A stretch of 64,000 nt of DNA from positions 62,001 through 126,000 of the forward strand of contig JADKFS010000011.1 in the NCBI GenBank assembly GCA_016717335.1, read 5' to 3'. Within the stretch, counting starts at the first letter, position 1. The number at the start of each line of letters is the position of its first letter. Both the position numbers and the translations under genes were made by a program. Positions 11,521-19,676 of the stretch are shown here, piece after piece. The notes beneath the pieces were generated by a model that saw nothing but the letters and a program-made list of their open reading frames with translations, searched no databases and was not told the origin of the DNA. Origin of the DNA: Candidatus Ribeiella danica (lineage in GTDB: Bacteria; Chloroflexota; Chloroflexia; Chloroflexales; Roseiflexaceae).

Positions 11521-11584
11521 TCACTCGTGCAACATCAGGCCGGCTGTTGGGGTAGTTGCCAGCCTCCCTGGCTTTAACTATACC

Positions 11585-11651
11585 CTATAGCTGTGAGCAA
11601 AAGCATCGAGCCACTACGCACGAACGAGATGCCGTTGTGATGCCATCCGTC
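11585..11651 (+). repeat. 67-bp dispersed repeat, copy 1
   Basis: The sequence runs from CTATAGCTGTGAGCAAAAGC to GCCGTTGTGATGCCATCCGTC. Related copies occur at 16981-17045 (same strand) and 35880-35946 (opposite strand), with about 80 percent identity by eye. It begins with a CTATAG motif and has no coding frame conserved among the copies. It lies just past the 3' end of the response-regulator gene. Confidence 0.75.
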
Positions 11652-11655
11652 TTAA

Positions 11656-12057
11656 CTAGGGAAGCACCTGCGGCGCGCCAATCAGCCTGCGAATCATGGC
11701 GACGATCTCGTCCACCGAAGCCGGTTTGTGGAGCGGCGCGCAGTTGAGCGCCTGGAGCGATTGACTGTTTTCGTGCAAAAACCGCTGATCGGCGGCATAC
11801 AGGATCACCGGGGTGCCGCTGATGGCAGAAGTGTTCCGTATCCGCTTCAGCAGCTCGTACCCGGCATAGCGCGCTTCCATCCATAAGTCGGTAATCACCA
11901 GCGCCGGCTGCGATTCCTGGACAATCTCAAAAGCCTCCCGAGCATCGTGGCAGCCGATCGATTGATAGCCCTCGTCGGATAAGAGGTCGCAGAGGAAATC
12001 CCGGATGGCTTGCTCGTCGTCGACAACGATGATGAGTGGGCGCTGCGCTGTCATCAT
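11656..12057 (-). CDS. Single-domain response regulator (receiver only)
   Basis: This 133-residue CheY-like receiver takes a phosphoryl group from a histidine kinase. It has IIVVDDEQAIRDFL with the acidic pair at the N terminus, the phospho-acceptor Asp in LVITDLWM, and the conserved Lys in LHKPAS near the end. No output domain follows, so it acts by protein contact or as a phosphate sink. It starts at one of two adjacent ATG codons (12057 or 12054). An extended -10 TGCTATGAT lies upstream at 12116-12108. No kinase adjoins it; the nearest is the hybrid kinase at 3.8-6.9 kb. Confidence 0.92.
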   Translation of the reverse strand: MMTAQRPLIIVVDDEQAIRDFLCDLLSDEGYQSIGCHDAREAFEIVQESQPALVITDLWMEARYAGYELLKRIRNTSAISGTPVILYAADQRFLHENSQSLQALNCAPLHKPASVDEIVAMIRRLIGAPQVLP

Positions 12058-12107
12058 CTATCTCAAGCTCCCCGATCTTGCACCGAAACCGTACCGATAC
12101 CGCGGTC

Positions 12108-12116
12108 ATCATAGCA
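12108..12116 (-). promoter_or_regulatory. Extended -10 for the response regulator
   Basis: TGCTATGAT on the minus strand, about 50 bases before the ATG. It matches the TGCTAyAAT pattern seen upstream of many genes in this window. Confidence 0.45.
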
Positions 12117-12184
12117 TGCCCACACAATCAAAATCAATAGAGCATGGACGCTTTCGTGCGCGGGGGCGGGGGATTCTTGTCGAC

Positions 12185-12265
12185 GTGTTGGTGTGGTCGC
12201 GGAGCGACCGCACCAACACGCCAGATTCATCACCTCCCCTATCAGGGGCGGGGGCAGGGGGTGGG
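12185..12265. repeat. Modular palindromic element, copy 4
   Basis: The central stem GTGTTGGTG-GGTCGC pairs across loop GGA (12185-12219, one G-T wobble). It is followed by the C/G module CCCCTATCAGGGGCGGGG (about 12236-12265). The order is reversed relative to copy 2, and the CCCCTCTCCCG module is represented only by a G-rich remnant near 12160. Confidence 0.7.
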
Positions 12266-12339
12266 GTCAAAAAGACGTTGCATGAGCCCTGAGGGTTGGC
12301 CGCGCTCAAATCAACTGCCGCTCAACGGCAGGCGCTAGC

Positions 12340-12570
12340 TCATTCGGGCTTGGCCTGCCGATCGACCAGCTTGAAGAAGGCGGTCAAGACATTATGGGTC
12401 GTGTCGTCGACGCAGGTCACGACGGTAAACAGCCCGACGACGCGCAGGTTCGCGACGCCGACATCGTTCACCGAGTAGTGCTCCGGGCTGTCTTTACGGA
12501 CCGTGGCGGTGCCCAAGGCGCGCGATCCCCAGCGAGGCTCGCGATAGGTTGAAATTTGAATGTCACTCAT
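12340..12570 (-). CDS. Small unknown protein D of the flavoenzyme cluster (76 residues)
   Basis: I do not recognise the family. It is MSDIQISTYREPRW-initiated and has a beta-rich middle with the hydrophobic run VANLRVVGLFTVVTCVDD and a charged C terminus. There are no transmembrane or signal features. GAGGA precedes the ATG by 7 bases. It lies 32 bases downstream of the nitronate-monooxygenase-like gene on the same strand, so co-transcription is likely. With three similar-sized unknown proteins upstream it forms a compact accessory cluster. Confidence 0.7.
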   Translation of the reverse strand: MSDIQISTYREPRWGSRALGTATVRKDSPEHYSVNDVGVANLRVVGLFTVVTCVDDTTHNVLTAFFKLVDRQAKPE

Positions 12571-12602
12571 AAGATGTCCTCACGTTCGATGTCGATACAC
12601 TG

Positions 12603-14144
12603 TTATCCAAGAATATCCGCCACCACGTCCTTGGCCCAGTAGTGGGTTTGGCCCTGGCGCGAGAGGCGTCGGATACCCCCAAGGTGATCCCCCAGCGTGA
12701 CGATCGCCGGCTCTTCCATCCGCTCGCCGTGCTGCACCTTGACCTGGCCCAAGCCCACGCACGCCAGCAGGCCGTTGCACAGGCAGCGCCGGTCCTCGGT
12801 GTTGCGCTTCAGGCCGCGCTTGTTGACGTAGCCCTCGACCGGAGCGGCGGCGCAGCGCTGGAAGATGGTCCGCGTCCCGGCCTCGCTCGGCGTGCTCAGC
12901 CCGATCTGCTGCAGCAGCCCGATATCGCAGACCCGGCGCCGGCTCTCGAAGACCTCCTGCTCCGCCAGAGTCGACTTGAGCTGGACGACCTTGAACGCAA
13001 ACCCGGTTGGCGAGAACACTGTTGTCCGCACCAGCGCTGCGTCGTCCGTGCCGCTGCGCAGCTCCTGCAGGATCGCCGACCGGAACTCCGGCTGCATGCC
13101 GGACTCCTCGGCCAGCGCGAAGACCGAGCCAGTCTGCACGCCGACGGCGCCGGCGGCCCGCGCCTCCTGCAGGCCGCTCTGGCTGCCGTACCCGCCGGCG
13201 AGCCAGAACGGGCGGCCCACGTCCCGGATCGCCGCCAGATTGGCCACATCCTTGGCGCCGTAGATCGGCTGCCCCAGATCGTCTTTCGTCAGCGGGCCGA
13301 CCGGGTTGGCGTTGTGCCCGCCTGCCGTATGGTTCTCGATGATGAAGCCGTCGGGGGCCTCGCTCGCGCTCGCCGCCAGGGCATGCACCAGGCCGTCGAG
13401 CGACACGATCGCCAGAAAGGCCGGCCGCCGCAGCGCGTGCCTCGCAAAGGCGCCGTCGGCGATCTGTTTCGGGTCGAAGGAGATCGCGAACTCCTCGCCG
13501 GCCTCCTGATACAGCACCGGCATAGCTCTGGTCACCGCCTCGTGGTTTGCCAGGCGCGAGCAGATTGCCGGCAGGCCATCGGGGTTTCCCGCGCCGACGA
13601 CCACGGCGTCCACGCCGGCCAGCATCGCGCCGTACATGACGTAGATCAGCGGGAGCTCGATCTTGTTCAGAAAGTTGATGAAGATCGTGCCGCTGTGCCC
13701 TTCCTTGGCAAGCCACACTTCCGCGAATCCGGTGGCGATCAGAAGCTCGATCACGTCCGCATCCAGCTCCAGGGTAACCAGGGAATGGTCGCCGGCCGGC
13801 GCGGGCACAGGCGGCACCCCGCTCTTCGTGTGGACAATCTGCATCGGCGCGCGTTCGAACCGGTCATCAGGCGATTTTCCACCAGCGATGAAGTAGCGGT
13901 CACAGATCTTACGTCCGATGCCCGTGCCGAACGCCTCGTCGAAGGCGCTGAGCGCCCGGCGGGCGTGGCCGCCCGGGTCGCCGAGCTGCAGCAGCCGCAC
14001 GTAGACCACGTCCAGGGCGGTGCCGGAGACCGTACCAGCGGCCTCGCCTGGGCGTGCCGTGGCAACCGCCTGGGCGAGCCGCCAGTTCGAAACGTATACT
14101 CCCATACCGCCCTGGATGAGCTTGACCTGCTTGAGGAACTGCAT
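12603..14144 (-). CDS. Nitronate monooxygenase / 2-nitropropane-dioxygenase-like flavoenzyme, PfaD-like
   Basis: This 513-residue protein is predicted to be an FMN-dependent TIM-barrel oxidoreductase. The family hallmarks are IQGGMGVYVSNWRLA at the N terminus, AGVDAVVVGAG, IENHTAGGHNANP, and WLAGGYGSQSGLQEA followed by VGVQTGSVFALAEESGM, which bind FMN phosphate. It is longer than simple nitronate monooxygenases (about 320-360 residues). The extra C-terminal region carries a Cys-rich stretch RRCLCNGLLACVG, as in PfaD/enoyl-reductase relatives of polyketide systems. AGGAGGT lies 6-8 bases before the ATG. Small unknown genes flank it on both sides in the same direction. The substrate is unknown. 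Confidence 0.85.
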   Translation of the reverse strand: MQFLKQVKLIQGGMGVYVSNWRLAQAVATARPGEAAGTVSGTALDVVYVRLLQLGDPGGHARRALSAFDEAFGTGIGRKICDRYFIAGGKSPDDRFERAPMQIVHTKSGVPPVPAPAGDHSLVTLELDADVIELLIATGFAEVWLAKEGHSGTIFINFLNKIELPLIYVMYGAMLAGVDAVVVGAGNPDGLPAICSRLANHEAVTRAMPVLYQEAGEEFAISFDPKQIADGAFARHALRRPAFLAIVSLDGLVHALAASASEAPDGFIIENHTAGGHNANPVGPLTKDDLGQPIYGAKDVANLAAIRDVGRPFWLAGGYGSQSGLQEARAAGAVGVQTGSVFALAEESGMQPEFRSAILQELRSGTDDAALVRTTVFSPTGFAFKVVQLKSTLAEQEVFESRRRVCDIGLLQQIGLSTPSEAGTRTIFQRCAAAPVEGYVNKRGLKRNTEDRRCLCNGLLACVGLGQVKVQHGERMEEPAIVTLGDHLGGIRRLSRQGQTHYWAKDVVADILG

Positions 14145-14190
14145 CGCCGTCTACCTCCTGTTCATTGCACTACTGACTCAGGGCGCGCCA

Positions 14191-14406
14191 CTACGTCGAC
14201 ACCATCCGTGTAGTGAGCCACTGCTGCAGGGCGGCCCGCACCGCGAGCGGAGTAGACCCGCTCTGCTCCGGCACCTGCGGGTAGCCTTCGACCCGCCCGC
14301 GAAACTGCGCGCCGTTCTGCCAGATAAAGGTCCTATATTCCGTCTCTGCAATCGTAAAGCGGTAGATCTGCCCCTGCCGCTGCACGCGCCCAAGTTTGCT
14401 TCTCAT
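14191..14406 (-). CDS. Small unknown protein C of the flavoenzyme cluster (71 residues)
   Basis: The family is not recognised. The protein is basic at the N terminus (MRSKLGRVQRQGQIYRF) and predicted beta-rich to about residue 40, then has a helical end (STPLAVRAALQQWL). AAGGA precedes the ATG. It lies 46 bases upstream of the flavoenzyme on the same strand, hence likely the same operon. An overlapping frame of the same length in another phase is a shadow. Confidence 0.6.
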   Translation of the reverse strand: MRSKLGRVQRQGQIYRFTIAETEYRTFIWQNGAQFRGRVEGYPQVPEQSGSTPLAVRAALQQWLTTRMVST

Positions 14407-14492
14407 GGCGTCGATATCCTTATGCTATGGTCCTCTCGCGAGAAGAGCGGCTTCGCTCAGGGAGGGAGGGCAAAAGACCCCTCCGTACCTCC

Positions 14493-14543
14493 CCGGCAGT
14501 GGGGGCTCGGGGCGACTCAGCCGCCCCGAACCCCCACTGCCGT
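14493..14543. repeat. Second-type palindrome (GTGGGGGCTCGGGG family), copy 1
   Basis: A long stem CGGCAGTGGGGG-C-TCGGGGCG pairs with CGCCCCGA-ACCCCCACTGCCG around loop ACTCAGC, with a single bulged C. The inner 15 bp are shared with the hairpin at 15357-15411, while the outer 4-6 bp differ but stay complementary. The rest of 14407-14661 contains G-rich half-repeats and no gene. Confidence 0.75.
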
Positions 14544-14661
14544 GCCGGGAAGCATTCACAGGTGCGGCGGCCCGTGCGGCCCTCCACACCTCGGACTCGC
14601 CGGCGCTGGCCAGGTCGAGCAGGTCCGCCTGCTGTCGCTCACGGTGCCCGCCCAGGCGCTG

Positions 14662-14916
14662 CTACGGTGATTCGAACGGCACCTCAGCCGTCCAGCGTGC
14701 GTCGGTGAGCCGATTGACAAACGTGAAATGCACGACCCACGTGTTCGTGTCAACGTGGTGGCCACCCCAGCGCCAGGGTGACGCGAGGCGGCCATCCTCG
14801 CCGACGGCCGGCATTGGTGTGCGCAGCGAAGGTGACGCGCTCGAAGCGTTCAGGTGGACGACGAACGTCGCGCCGCCGTTTGGGGCGAATACCACTACCG
14901 GGTATCGTACCGACAT
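14662..14916 (-). CDS. Small unknown protein B of the flavoenzyme cluster (84 residues)
   Basis: The family is not recognised. It starts MSVRYPVVVFAPNGG and is predicted all-beta, with aromatic strands RWGGHHVDTNTWVVHFTFVN near the end. The ATG at 14916 is preferred over the one at 14925, because GAAAGG sits 9 bases before it and abuts the earlier one. It is separated from small gene A by 51 bases and from small gene C by a palindrome. A secreted or capsid-like beta fold is possible, but nothing proves it. Confidence 0.6.
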   Translation of the reverse strand: MSVRYPVVVFAPNGGATFVVHLNASSASPSLRTPMPAVGEDGRLASPWRWGGHHVDTNTWVVHFTFVNRLTDARWTAEVPFESP

Positions 14917-14967
14917 AACCGGCATCCTTTCTCACGTTATCGCTGGCCCCGCGGAGACAGCGCAGAT

Positions 14968-15198
14968 TCACCCGATCGGCAGCTCGACGTGGTCGTCGTT
15001 GCCCAGCCAGAAAGTGTTCGGCTGCACGGTGCGCTCGTATCGCACTGTTACGTCGGTCAGCTCAAACTGGTCGGCGGTATTGGCAAGCACGAGGTTGGGA
15101 GGGCCGTTGAACCGTACGACATAGGCGGCGATCGCCTCCTGTAGCTTGTCTCCGGTCGGCTTCTTTGGGCTATCATCATACCAGACAAAGTAGAGCAT
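14968..15198 (-). CDS. Small unknown protein A of the flavoenzyme cluster (76 residues)
   Basis: The family is not recognised. It begins MLYFVWYDDSPKKP, then has an amphipathic helix (KLQEAIAAYVVRFNG) and a beta-rich acidic C terminus ending HVELPIG. AGGGGAG precedes the ATG by about 5 bases, and a GTG lies immediately upstream of the ATG. It is the first gene of a minus-strand run ending at 12340. A perfect 8-bp hairpin lies about 45 bases upstream. Confidence 0.6.
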   Translation of the reverse strand: MLYFVWYDDSPKKPTGDKLQEAIAAYVVRFNGPPNLVLANTADQFELTDVTVRYERTVQPNTFWLGNDDHVELPIG

Positions 15199-15239
15199 CA
15201 CGCTCCCCTGCTTTCTCGCGGGTCGATCGCGGTCGCATC

Positions 15240-15262
15240 AGCCGCCGCATTAAACGGCGGCT
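15240..15262. promoter_or_regulatory. Hairpin upstream of the small-protein cluster
   Basis: AGCCGCCG and CGGCGGCT pair around loop CATTAAA. It sits in the likely leader of small gene A. It may be regulatory or a relic of the palindrome family; no T run follows on either strand. Confidence 0.35.
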
Positions 15263-15356
15263 TGCTGCCTGGCGCCAGAGCAGCACAGGCACAGCCAACA
15301 CAGGCTTATACCGACCACGTATCTTAATTCTTAGGGATTCTCGCTTTTTTACCTAG

Positions 15357-15448
15357 CCCGGTGGTGGGGGCTCGGGGGCGGCCTGGCCGCCCCCGAACCC
15401 CCACCACCGGGGAGGTCTGCAGGGCCATCGGCCCCTGCAGACCTCCCC
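15357..15448. repeat. Second-type palindrome, copy 2, plus an adjoining hairpin
   Basis: The first hairpin is CCGGTGGTGGGGG-C-TCGGGGGCGGCC against its complement, about 25 bp with one bulged C. It is followed directly by a second perfect 16-bp stem, GGGGAGGTCTGCAGGG, around a nine-base loop (to 15448). The first shares its core with 14493-14543. A run of six T residues precedes it. From 15449 to 15860 I see no gene. Confidence 0.75.
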
Positions 15449-15859
15449 GGTGGAATAATTTTCTGTGAGCCCTACCGTGGTCTTCAAACAGCTGTGCCGC
15501 CCACGCTGGCTGAGGAGTCTGCCGAGCGAAGCGCGGCTCGAGCGGCGCCGGTGCCGGGGTGGCGCGTCGCAATCATCCCACTGGCTCTGTGGGGCCGAGC
15601 AACCGCGCGTCACCGGGCCGTACGGCGGCATTTGGTGTGCGCGGGCGCGGTCAGCGGGCGCTGGCCGACGCATCTATAGTGATCCTCGGCGGCGACATGC
15701 GCAGCGCCGATTGGGTTAGAGAACGATCCTGGCTATCGCAAACCGCTTGAGTGCTCATCAGGCGCTACGCGATATGGTCGAGCGCGTCCCTCGGGCCTGG
15801 AGGGTCATTGGACAGGCGAGTGGCACTACTCAGTATACCACACATAGTGTGCTGGCGCG

Positions 15860-16140
15860 GCGCGCAGCCTGCACCCCCTGCTAGGCTGGGGCGCTCCGCT
15901 AGCTGTCTTCCGGTGCGCTGCGCCCCCGGCCCCCCTCCGGCAAATCAGGCTGTCTCCATTTCAATGCGAGTGGTGGATGCCTCACACCATTCGAGCACGG
16001 CCTGTGCACATCTCGCCGCGCCTGGATTCAGCCAGGCATGCACCACAAACGCTGAGAATGAGACGGCATTCCTTTTGGGCTCCAAGGGCGCAAGCCCCGG
16101 CCGGGGGCAGCGGGGGCGCGGGCGCGCAGCCCCGGCCGCC
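15860..16140 (+). repeat. Structured dispersed element, copy 1
   Basis: It shares several blocks with 57445-57800 and 63826-64000: CCCCCTCCGGCAAAT, a central hairpin around GTGGATGCC, and TGGATTCAGCCAGGCATGC. It also shares GCAAGCCCCGGCCGGGGG with the 57-kb copy. The central region has complementary arms (CGAGTGGTG and CACCATTCG) although the sequence differs between copies. The left GGTTCCCCCGG hairpin of the other copies is reduced here. Its right end abuts the cmk promoter. Confidence 0.7.
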
Positions 16141-16149
16141 AACGCACGC

Positions 16150-16179
16150 TTGCTTGCTCTTGCGTCGCCGTGCTACAAT
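16150..16179 (+). promoter_or_regulatory. cmk promoter
   Basis: TTGCTT (16150-16155), 18 bases, TACAAT (16174-16179) with an upstream TG giving TGCTACAAT. It lies about 75 bases before the cmk start. Confidence 0.55.
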
Positions 16180-16252
16180 AGCGCGGAAGGCCCCACGATC
16201 CGCGAACACACACTAGCCATGCCGTGCGCGTGGCGATGATATGTATAGATCA

Positions 16253-16933
16253 ATGAGCATCCCAGACACGATTACCATCGACGGCCCGGCCGGCGCGGGC
16301 AAGAGCACGCTCGGCGAGCTGCTGGCCGCGCGGCTGGGCTACCTCTACTTCGATACCGGCGTCATGTATCGCGCGCTCACCCTGGCCGCGTCGCAGCGCG
16401 GCACGGACCCCGCCGACGCGGCGTCGCTGAGCGCGCTGGCGCGCGACCTCGACATCGATATCCTGCCGCCGACGGTCGCCGACGGCCGGCAGTACACGGT
16501 GCTGGTGGACGGCCAGGACGTCACGTGGGATCTGCGCGGCCCGGCGGTGGACCGGCAGGTCTCGCTGGTGGCGAGCCACCCGGCGGTGCGCGCGGTGATG
16601 CGCGCCCGGCAGCGCGCGATCGGCCTGCGCGGGCGCGTCGTGATGGTCGGGCGCGACATCGGCACGATTGTCTTGCCCGAGGCGAGGCTCAAGATCTACC
16701 TGGAGGCGTCGCTGCACGCGCGCGCCGGACGGCGCGCGGCCCAGCTGACCGCGCGCGGCCAGCCGGCCGACCTGGTCGCGATCGAGGCCGATGTCGCCCG
16801 CCGCGATACGCTCGACAGCCACGTGATGGGCATCGCGCCCGACGCGCTGGTGCTGAGCAACGATGCGCTCTCGCCCGAGCAAGAGGTTGATCTGATCCTG
16901 GGCCGCCTGCGGCGGGATGGCGCCGTGACGTGA
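16253..16933 (+). CDS. cmk: Cytidylate kinase
   Basis: This 226-residue enzyme phosphorylates CMP and dCMP with ATP in pyrimidine nucleotide supply; its length is usual for the family. It begins MSIPDTITIDGPAGAGKST, which contains the P-loop. The CMP-binding region FDTGVMYRALTLAA, the GRDIGTIVLPEA segment and a lid region with RRAAQL follow. ATG 16253 is chosen because it leads straight into the conserved beta strand; an ATG four codons earlier is possible, and neither has a clear ribosome site. It is followed by plsC, a common pairing, across a dispersed repeat. Confidence 0.96.
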   Translation: MSIPDTITIDGPAGAGKSTLGELLAARLGYLYFDTGVMYRALTLAASQRGTDPADAASLSALARDLDIDILPPTVADGRQYTVLVDGQDVTWDLRGPAVDRQVSLVASHPAVRAVMRARQRAIGLRGRVVMVGRDIGTIVLPEARLKIYLEASLHARAGRRAAQLTARGQPADLVAIEADVARRDTLDSHVMGIAPDALVLSNDALSPEQEVDLILGRLRRDGAVT

Positions 16934-16980
16934 GCCGGGCCGCGCGTGGCCGCTGTGAGCCAACCTTGTTGCTGGCTGCT

Positions 16981-17045
16981 CTAGCTGTGAGCAAAACCAT
17001 TGAGCCACTCTGCACGAACGAGCTGCCGTTGTGATGCCATCTGTC
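16981..17045 (+). repeat. 67-bp dispersed repeat, copy 2
   Basis: The sequence starts CTAGCTGTGAGCAAAACC and ends GCCGTTGTGATGCCATCTGTC, matching the copies at 11585-11651 and 35880-35946. It sits in the cmk-plsC gap, followed by CTGCCGACTGG heptamer-like units. Confidence 0.75.
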
Positions 17046-17103
17046 CTACTGCCGACTGGCTCCTGCCGACTGCCATAAAGGGCTGAGGAGATCGTCGAGT
17101 GCC

Positions 17104-17793
17104 GTGAACGACCTATCGGGCCCCGAGCGGATCGGCTACGCGATCGTCCGCGCGATGATTCGGGTAGCGCTGCTGCTGCTGACGCGCACTACCGTCCGCG
17201 GGCGCGAGCATGTGCCGGCCGGCGGCGCGGGCATCGTGATCAGCAACCACGTGGCGGCGGTCGATCCCGGGGTTCTGGTCGGCGTGCTGCCGCGGCCGAT
17301 CGCGCTTATGTCGAAGGTCGAGAACTACCGCGGCGTGATGAAGCTGTTCATGCCGATGGTCGGGGCTTTCACGGTGCGGCGCGGCGCGGCCGACCGGCGC
17401 GCGCTTGGCACGGCCGAGCAGGTGCTGCGGCAGGGCCGGCTGCTGTGCCTGTTCCCTGAGGGCACGCGCAGCCGCGACGGCGCGCTCGGGCCGGCCCACG
17501 GCGGTGCGGCCCTGCTGGCGATCAAGACCGGCGCTCCGATCATCCCGGTCGCGATCACTGGGACGCCGCGGATCTTCAGCCGCCGGTTTCCGTGGCTGGG
17601 CTTCCCGCGGGTGACTGTGACGATCGGGCCGCCGTTCGTGGCCGAGAGCGATGGCCTGGCCCGGCGCGACGAGCGCGAGCGCATGACGGATCGGATGATG
17701 CTACAGATCGCCGCGCTGCTCCCGCCCGAGATGCGCGGCGCCTATCGGCACGACACGCGAGCGCAGATCGAGGATGTTTCGACGACTGGGTAG
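17104..17793 (+). CDS. plsC: 1-acyl-sn-glycerol-3-phosphate acyltransferase
   Basis: This 229-residue membrane-associated enzyme acylates lysophosphatidic acid in phospholipid synthesis. It has an N-terminal hydrophobic helix (about 12-27), the catalytic HX4D motif as NHVAAVDP, and the acceptor-binding FPEGTRS. A third block, PIIPVAITGTPRIF, is also family-typical. The GTG start follows GAGGAG at a rather long spacing. The preceding cmk and following PH-domain genes are on the same strand. Confidence 0.95.
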   Translation: MNDLSGPERIGYAIVRAMIRVALLLLTRTTVRGREHVPAGGAGIVISNHVAAVDPGVLVGVLPRPIALMSKVENYRGVMKLFMPMVGAFTVRRGAADRRALGTAEQVLRQGRLLCLFPEGTRSRDGALGPAHGGAALLAIKTGAPIIPVAITGTPRIFSRRFPWLGFPRVTVTIGPPFVAESDGLARRDERERMTDRMMLQIAALLPPEMRGAYRHDTRAQIEDVSTTG

Positions 17794-17869
17794 GGCCGAC
17801 GCTCGCACCACCTCCAGCGCGGGGCGACGGTTGCGCCGCGAGTAGTTGCATGAGTCGAGGAGGCCGTCC

Positions 17870-19597
17870 ATGTTCGGCATCTTAAAGCCACGTATCGAAC
17901 TCGAACTAGACGAAGGCGAAGAACAGCTCTACTACACGCGCCGCCACTGGATTCTGCTGCTGATGCGGATCGGCACCCCGCTTGTGATCGCGCTTGCGAC
18001 GTTGCTGCTCGCCTTCTATCGGGCGATCGGCGGCCTGTTCTTCGTCTTCATGCCCGATATGGGGACGGATCTGAATCCCGCCCTGATCGACATCCCGAAC
18101 ATCGCCTACGTGATCGTGATCGCCGCGCTGCTGTACTGGTGGTCGCGGCGGAGCAGCGCCAAGGGCAGGAAACCCTCGCTCTCTACGAGGGCGGCCGACC
18201 TGCTCATCTTGCTGGCCGCCGGCGTCATCGCTCTGGTGATCTACTTCCGCTACCGGGGCGGGCGGGTCTTCCTCATCGATTCGGGCTACGCACGCGGCAC
18301 CGACCTGCTAAACCTGGTGCTGCTCTTGGTGATGCTCATCGCCGTGGGCGTGATCGTCTACCTGCTGATCGATTGGGCGAACGACTACCTCGTTCTGACC
18401 AACGTCCGGGTCATCTACGACGACACGCAGCTGCTCGTGCGCCACGTGCAGCAGGATATCCAGATCGACAACATCCAGCAGGTCAGCCTGAGCGCCGAGA
18501 GCTACTTCGCCTACTTCCTTGGCCAGCTCGCGCTCTGGCGCGACCAGCTGCTGCACTCCCTCAGGCTGCGGAGAGCGCCGCCGCCCGAGAAGGTCGCCGT
18601 CGCGTACGGCAAGCTGGTGATCGGCTCGCTCAGCGCGCGCCGGCTCGTGTTCGATTGGGCCTACAATCCGGCCGAGATGCAGCAGCGGATCAACGGCGAG
18701 CTGAGCAAGCTGCGCAAGCGCCAGGAGCCCGAGCTGCTGCGCCAGATCATCGACGACCAGATCTACGGGCATAAGCCTGCTCCAAAGACGAACACGCCGA
18801 TCCAGGTTGTGGAGCGCGAGGGGCCGCTGCCGTGGCTGTTCCACAAGAACCCCGAGATTAACTACGCGAAGGAAGAGATTGTCTGGCGGCCCTACTGGAT
18901 CTTCCTGGCGCTGGCGATGTTCCCGGCCATCGCCGCGCTGATCCTGGTCACCATCCTGCTGGTCGTGGTCACCCGGCTTGAGCTGATCGGCGGCGGCCTG
19001 GCGCTGCTGGTCTGGCTGCCGGTCGCGCTGGTGTGCATCGGGCGGATCATCTGGGTGCGCGAGGAGCACGAGAACGACAAGTACATCCTCCAGCGCGAGA
19101 AGATCATCGACGTCGACAAGAAGCCGTTCGGCCCCGAGAGCAGCCGCAGCGCGCCGCTGAACAACATCCAGGATATCTCGTTCGACGTCAGCTTTGTCGA
19201 GAGCATCCTGGGCTACGGCGACGTCACGATCCTGACCGGCGGCTCGGGCGCCAAGTTCACGTTCAAGCATGTCCCCGACCCGCGCGGCGTCCAGGCGACG
19301 ATCAACGACTACCTGACCGATTTCAAGAAGCGCGAGAAGGCCCGCGCGCAGCAGGCGACCCTCGATCTGCTCAAGCAGTACCACGCGCTGCAGCTCGATC
19401 ACGACGAGCTGATCGCCTCCGATCAGCTGCAGTCGGTCGCCGAGAAGGTCAAGGAGTACCTCGCGGCCGATACGCAGGATCAGGTCGAGCGCGAGATCAC
19501 GGCCCGGCTGCCCGAGGCGGTGCAGCGCCAGGTGAATGGCACGCTGCGGCGCGAGCTGCTGCGCGGCACGTTCTTCCGCCGCCGACGCGCGCCATAG
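17870..19597 (+). CDS. Membrane protein with two bacterial PH-like domains
   Basis: The protein has 575 residues. It has an N-terminal cytoplasmic strip (MFGILKPRIELELDEGEE) and two closely spaced transmembrane regions (about 25-55 and 75-95). Two more helices (about 105-120 and 140-165) precede a first PH-like domain (about 175-290, containing LTNVRVIYDD and DIQIDNIQQVSLSAES). Two helices near 345-385 precede a second PH-like domain (about 395-480, with KIIDVDKKPFGPESSR and NNIQDISFDV). The charged coiled tail is about 485-575. GAGGAGG lies 6 bases before ATG 17870; the longer frame has no such site. The role is unknown. It ends at a hairpin before the next gene. Confidence 0.85.
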   Translation: MFGILKPRIELELDEGEEQLYYTRRHWILLLMRIGTPLVIALATLLLAFYRAIGGLFFVFMPDMGTDLNPALIDIPNIAYVIVIAALLYWWSRRSSAKGRKPSLSTRAADLLILLAAGVIALVIYFRYRGGRVFLIDSGYARGTDLLNLVLLLVMLIAVGVIVYLLIDWANDYLVLTNVRVIYDDTQLLVRHVQQDIQIDNIQQVSLSAESYFAYFLGQLALWRDQLLHSLRLRRAPPPEKVAVAYGKLVIGSLSARRLVFDWAYNPAEMQQRINGELSKLRKRQEPELLRQIIDDQIYGHKPAPKTNTPIQVVEREGPLPWLFHKNPEINYAKEEIVWRPYWIFLALAMFPAIAALILVTILLVVVTRLELIGGGLALLVWLPVALVCIGRIIWVREEHENDKYILQREKIIDVDKKPFGPESSRSAPLNNIQDISFDVSFVESILGYGDVTILTGGSGAKFTFKHVPDPRGVQATINDYLTDFKKREKARAQQATLDLLKQYHALQLDHDELIASDQLQSVAEKVKEYLAADTQDQVEREITARLPEAVQRQVNGTLRRELLRGTFFRRRRAP

Positions 19598-19613
19598 TGC
19601 CGATACATCTAAA

Positions 19614-19653
19614 GAGGAGGTGTGGCGGAGGCGAATCCTCGCCACACCTCCTC
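19614..19653 (+). terminator. Perfect hairpin between two membrane-protein genes
   Basis: GAGGAGGTGTGGCG (19614-19627) pairs with CGCCACACCTCCTC (19640-19653) around a 12-base loop. The left arm contains a strong anti-Shine-Dalgarno-like GGAGG, but no start follows it. There is no T run, so it could be a transcript-end or RNA-processing hairpin. Confidence 0.5.
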
Positions 19654-19676
19654 CCAAGGGATGGCAAGATTCGGTG

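Noticed and set aside
15465..16239. Several 60-160 codon frames in the repeat region before cmk
   Set aside because: They cross the dispersed element and palindromes, have no ribosome sites and no protein-like composition.
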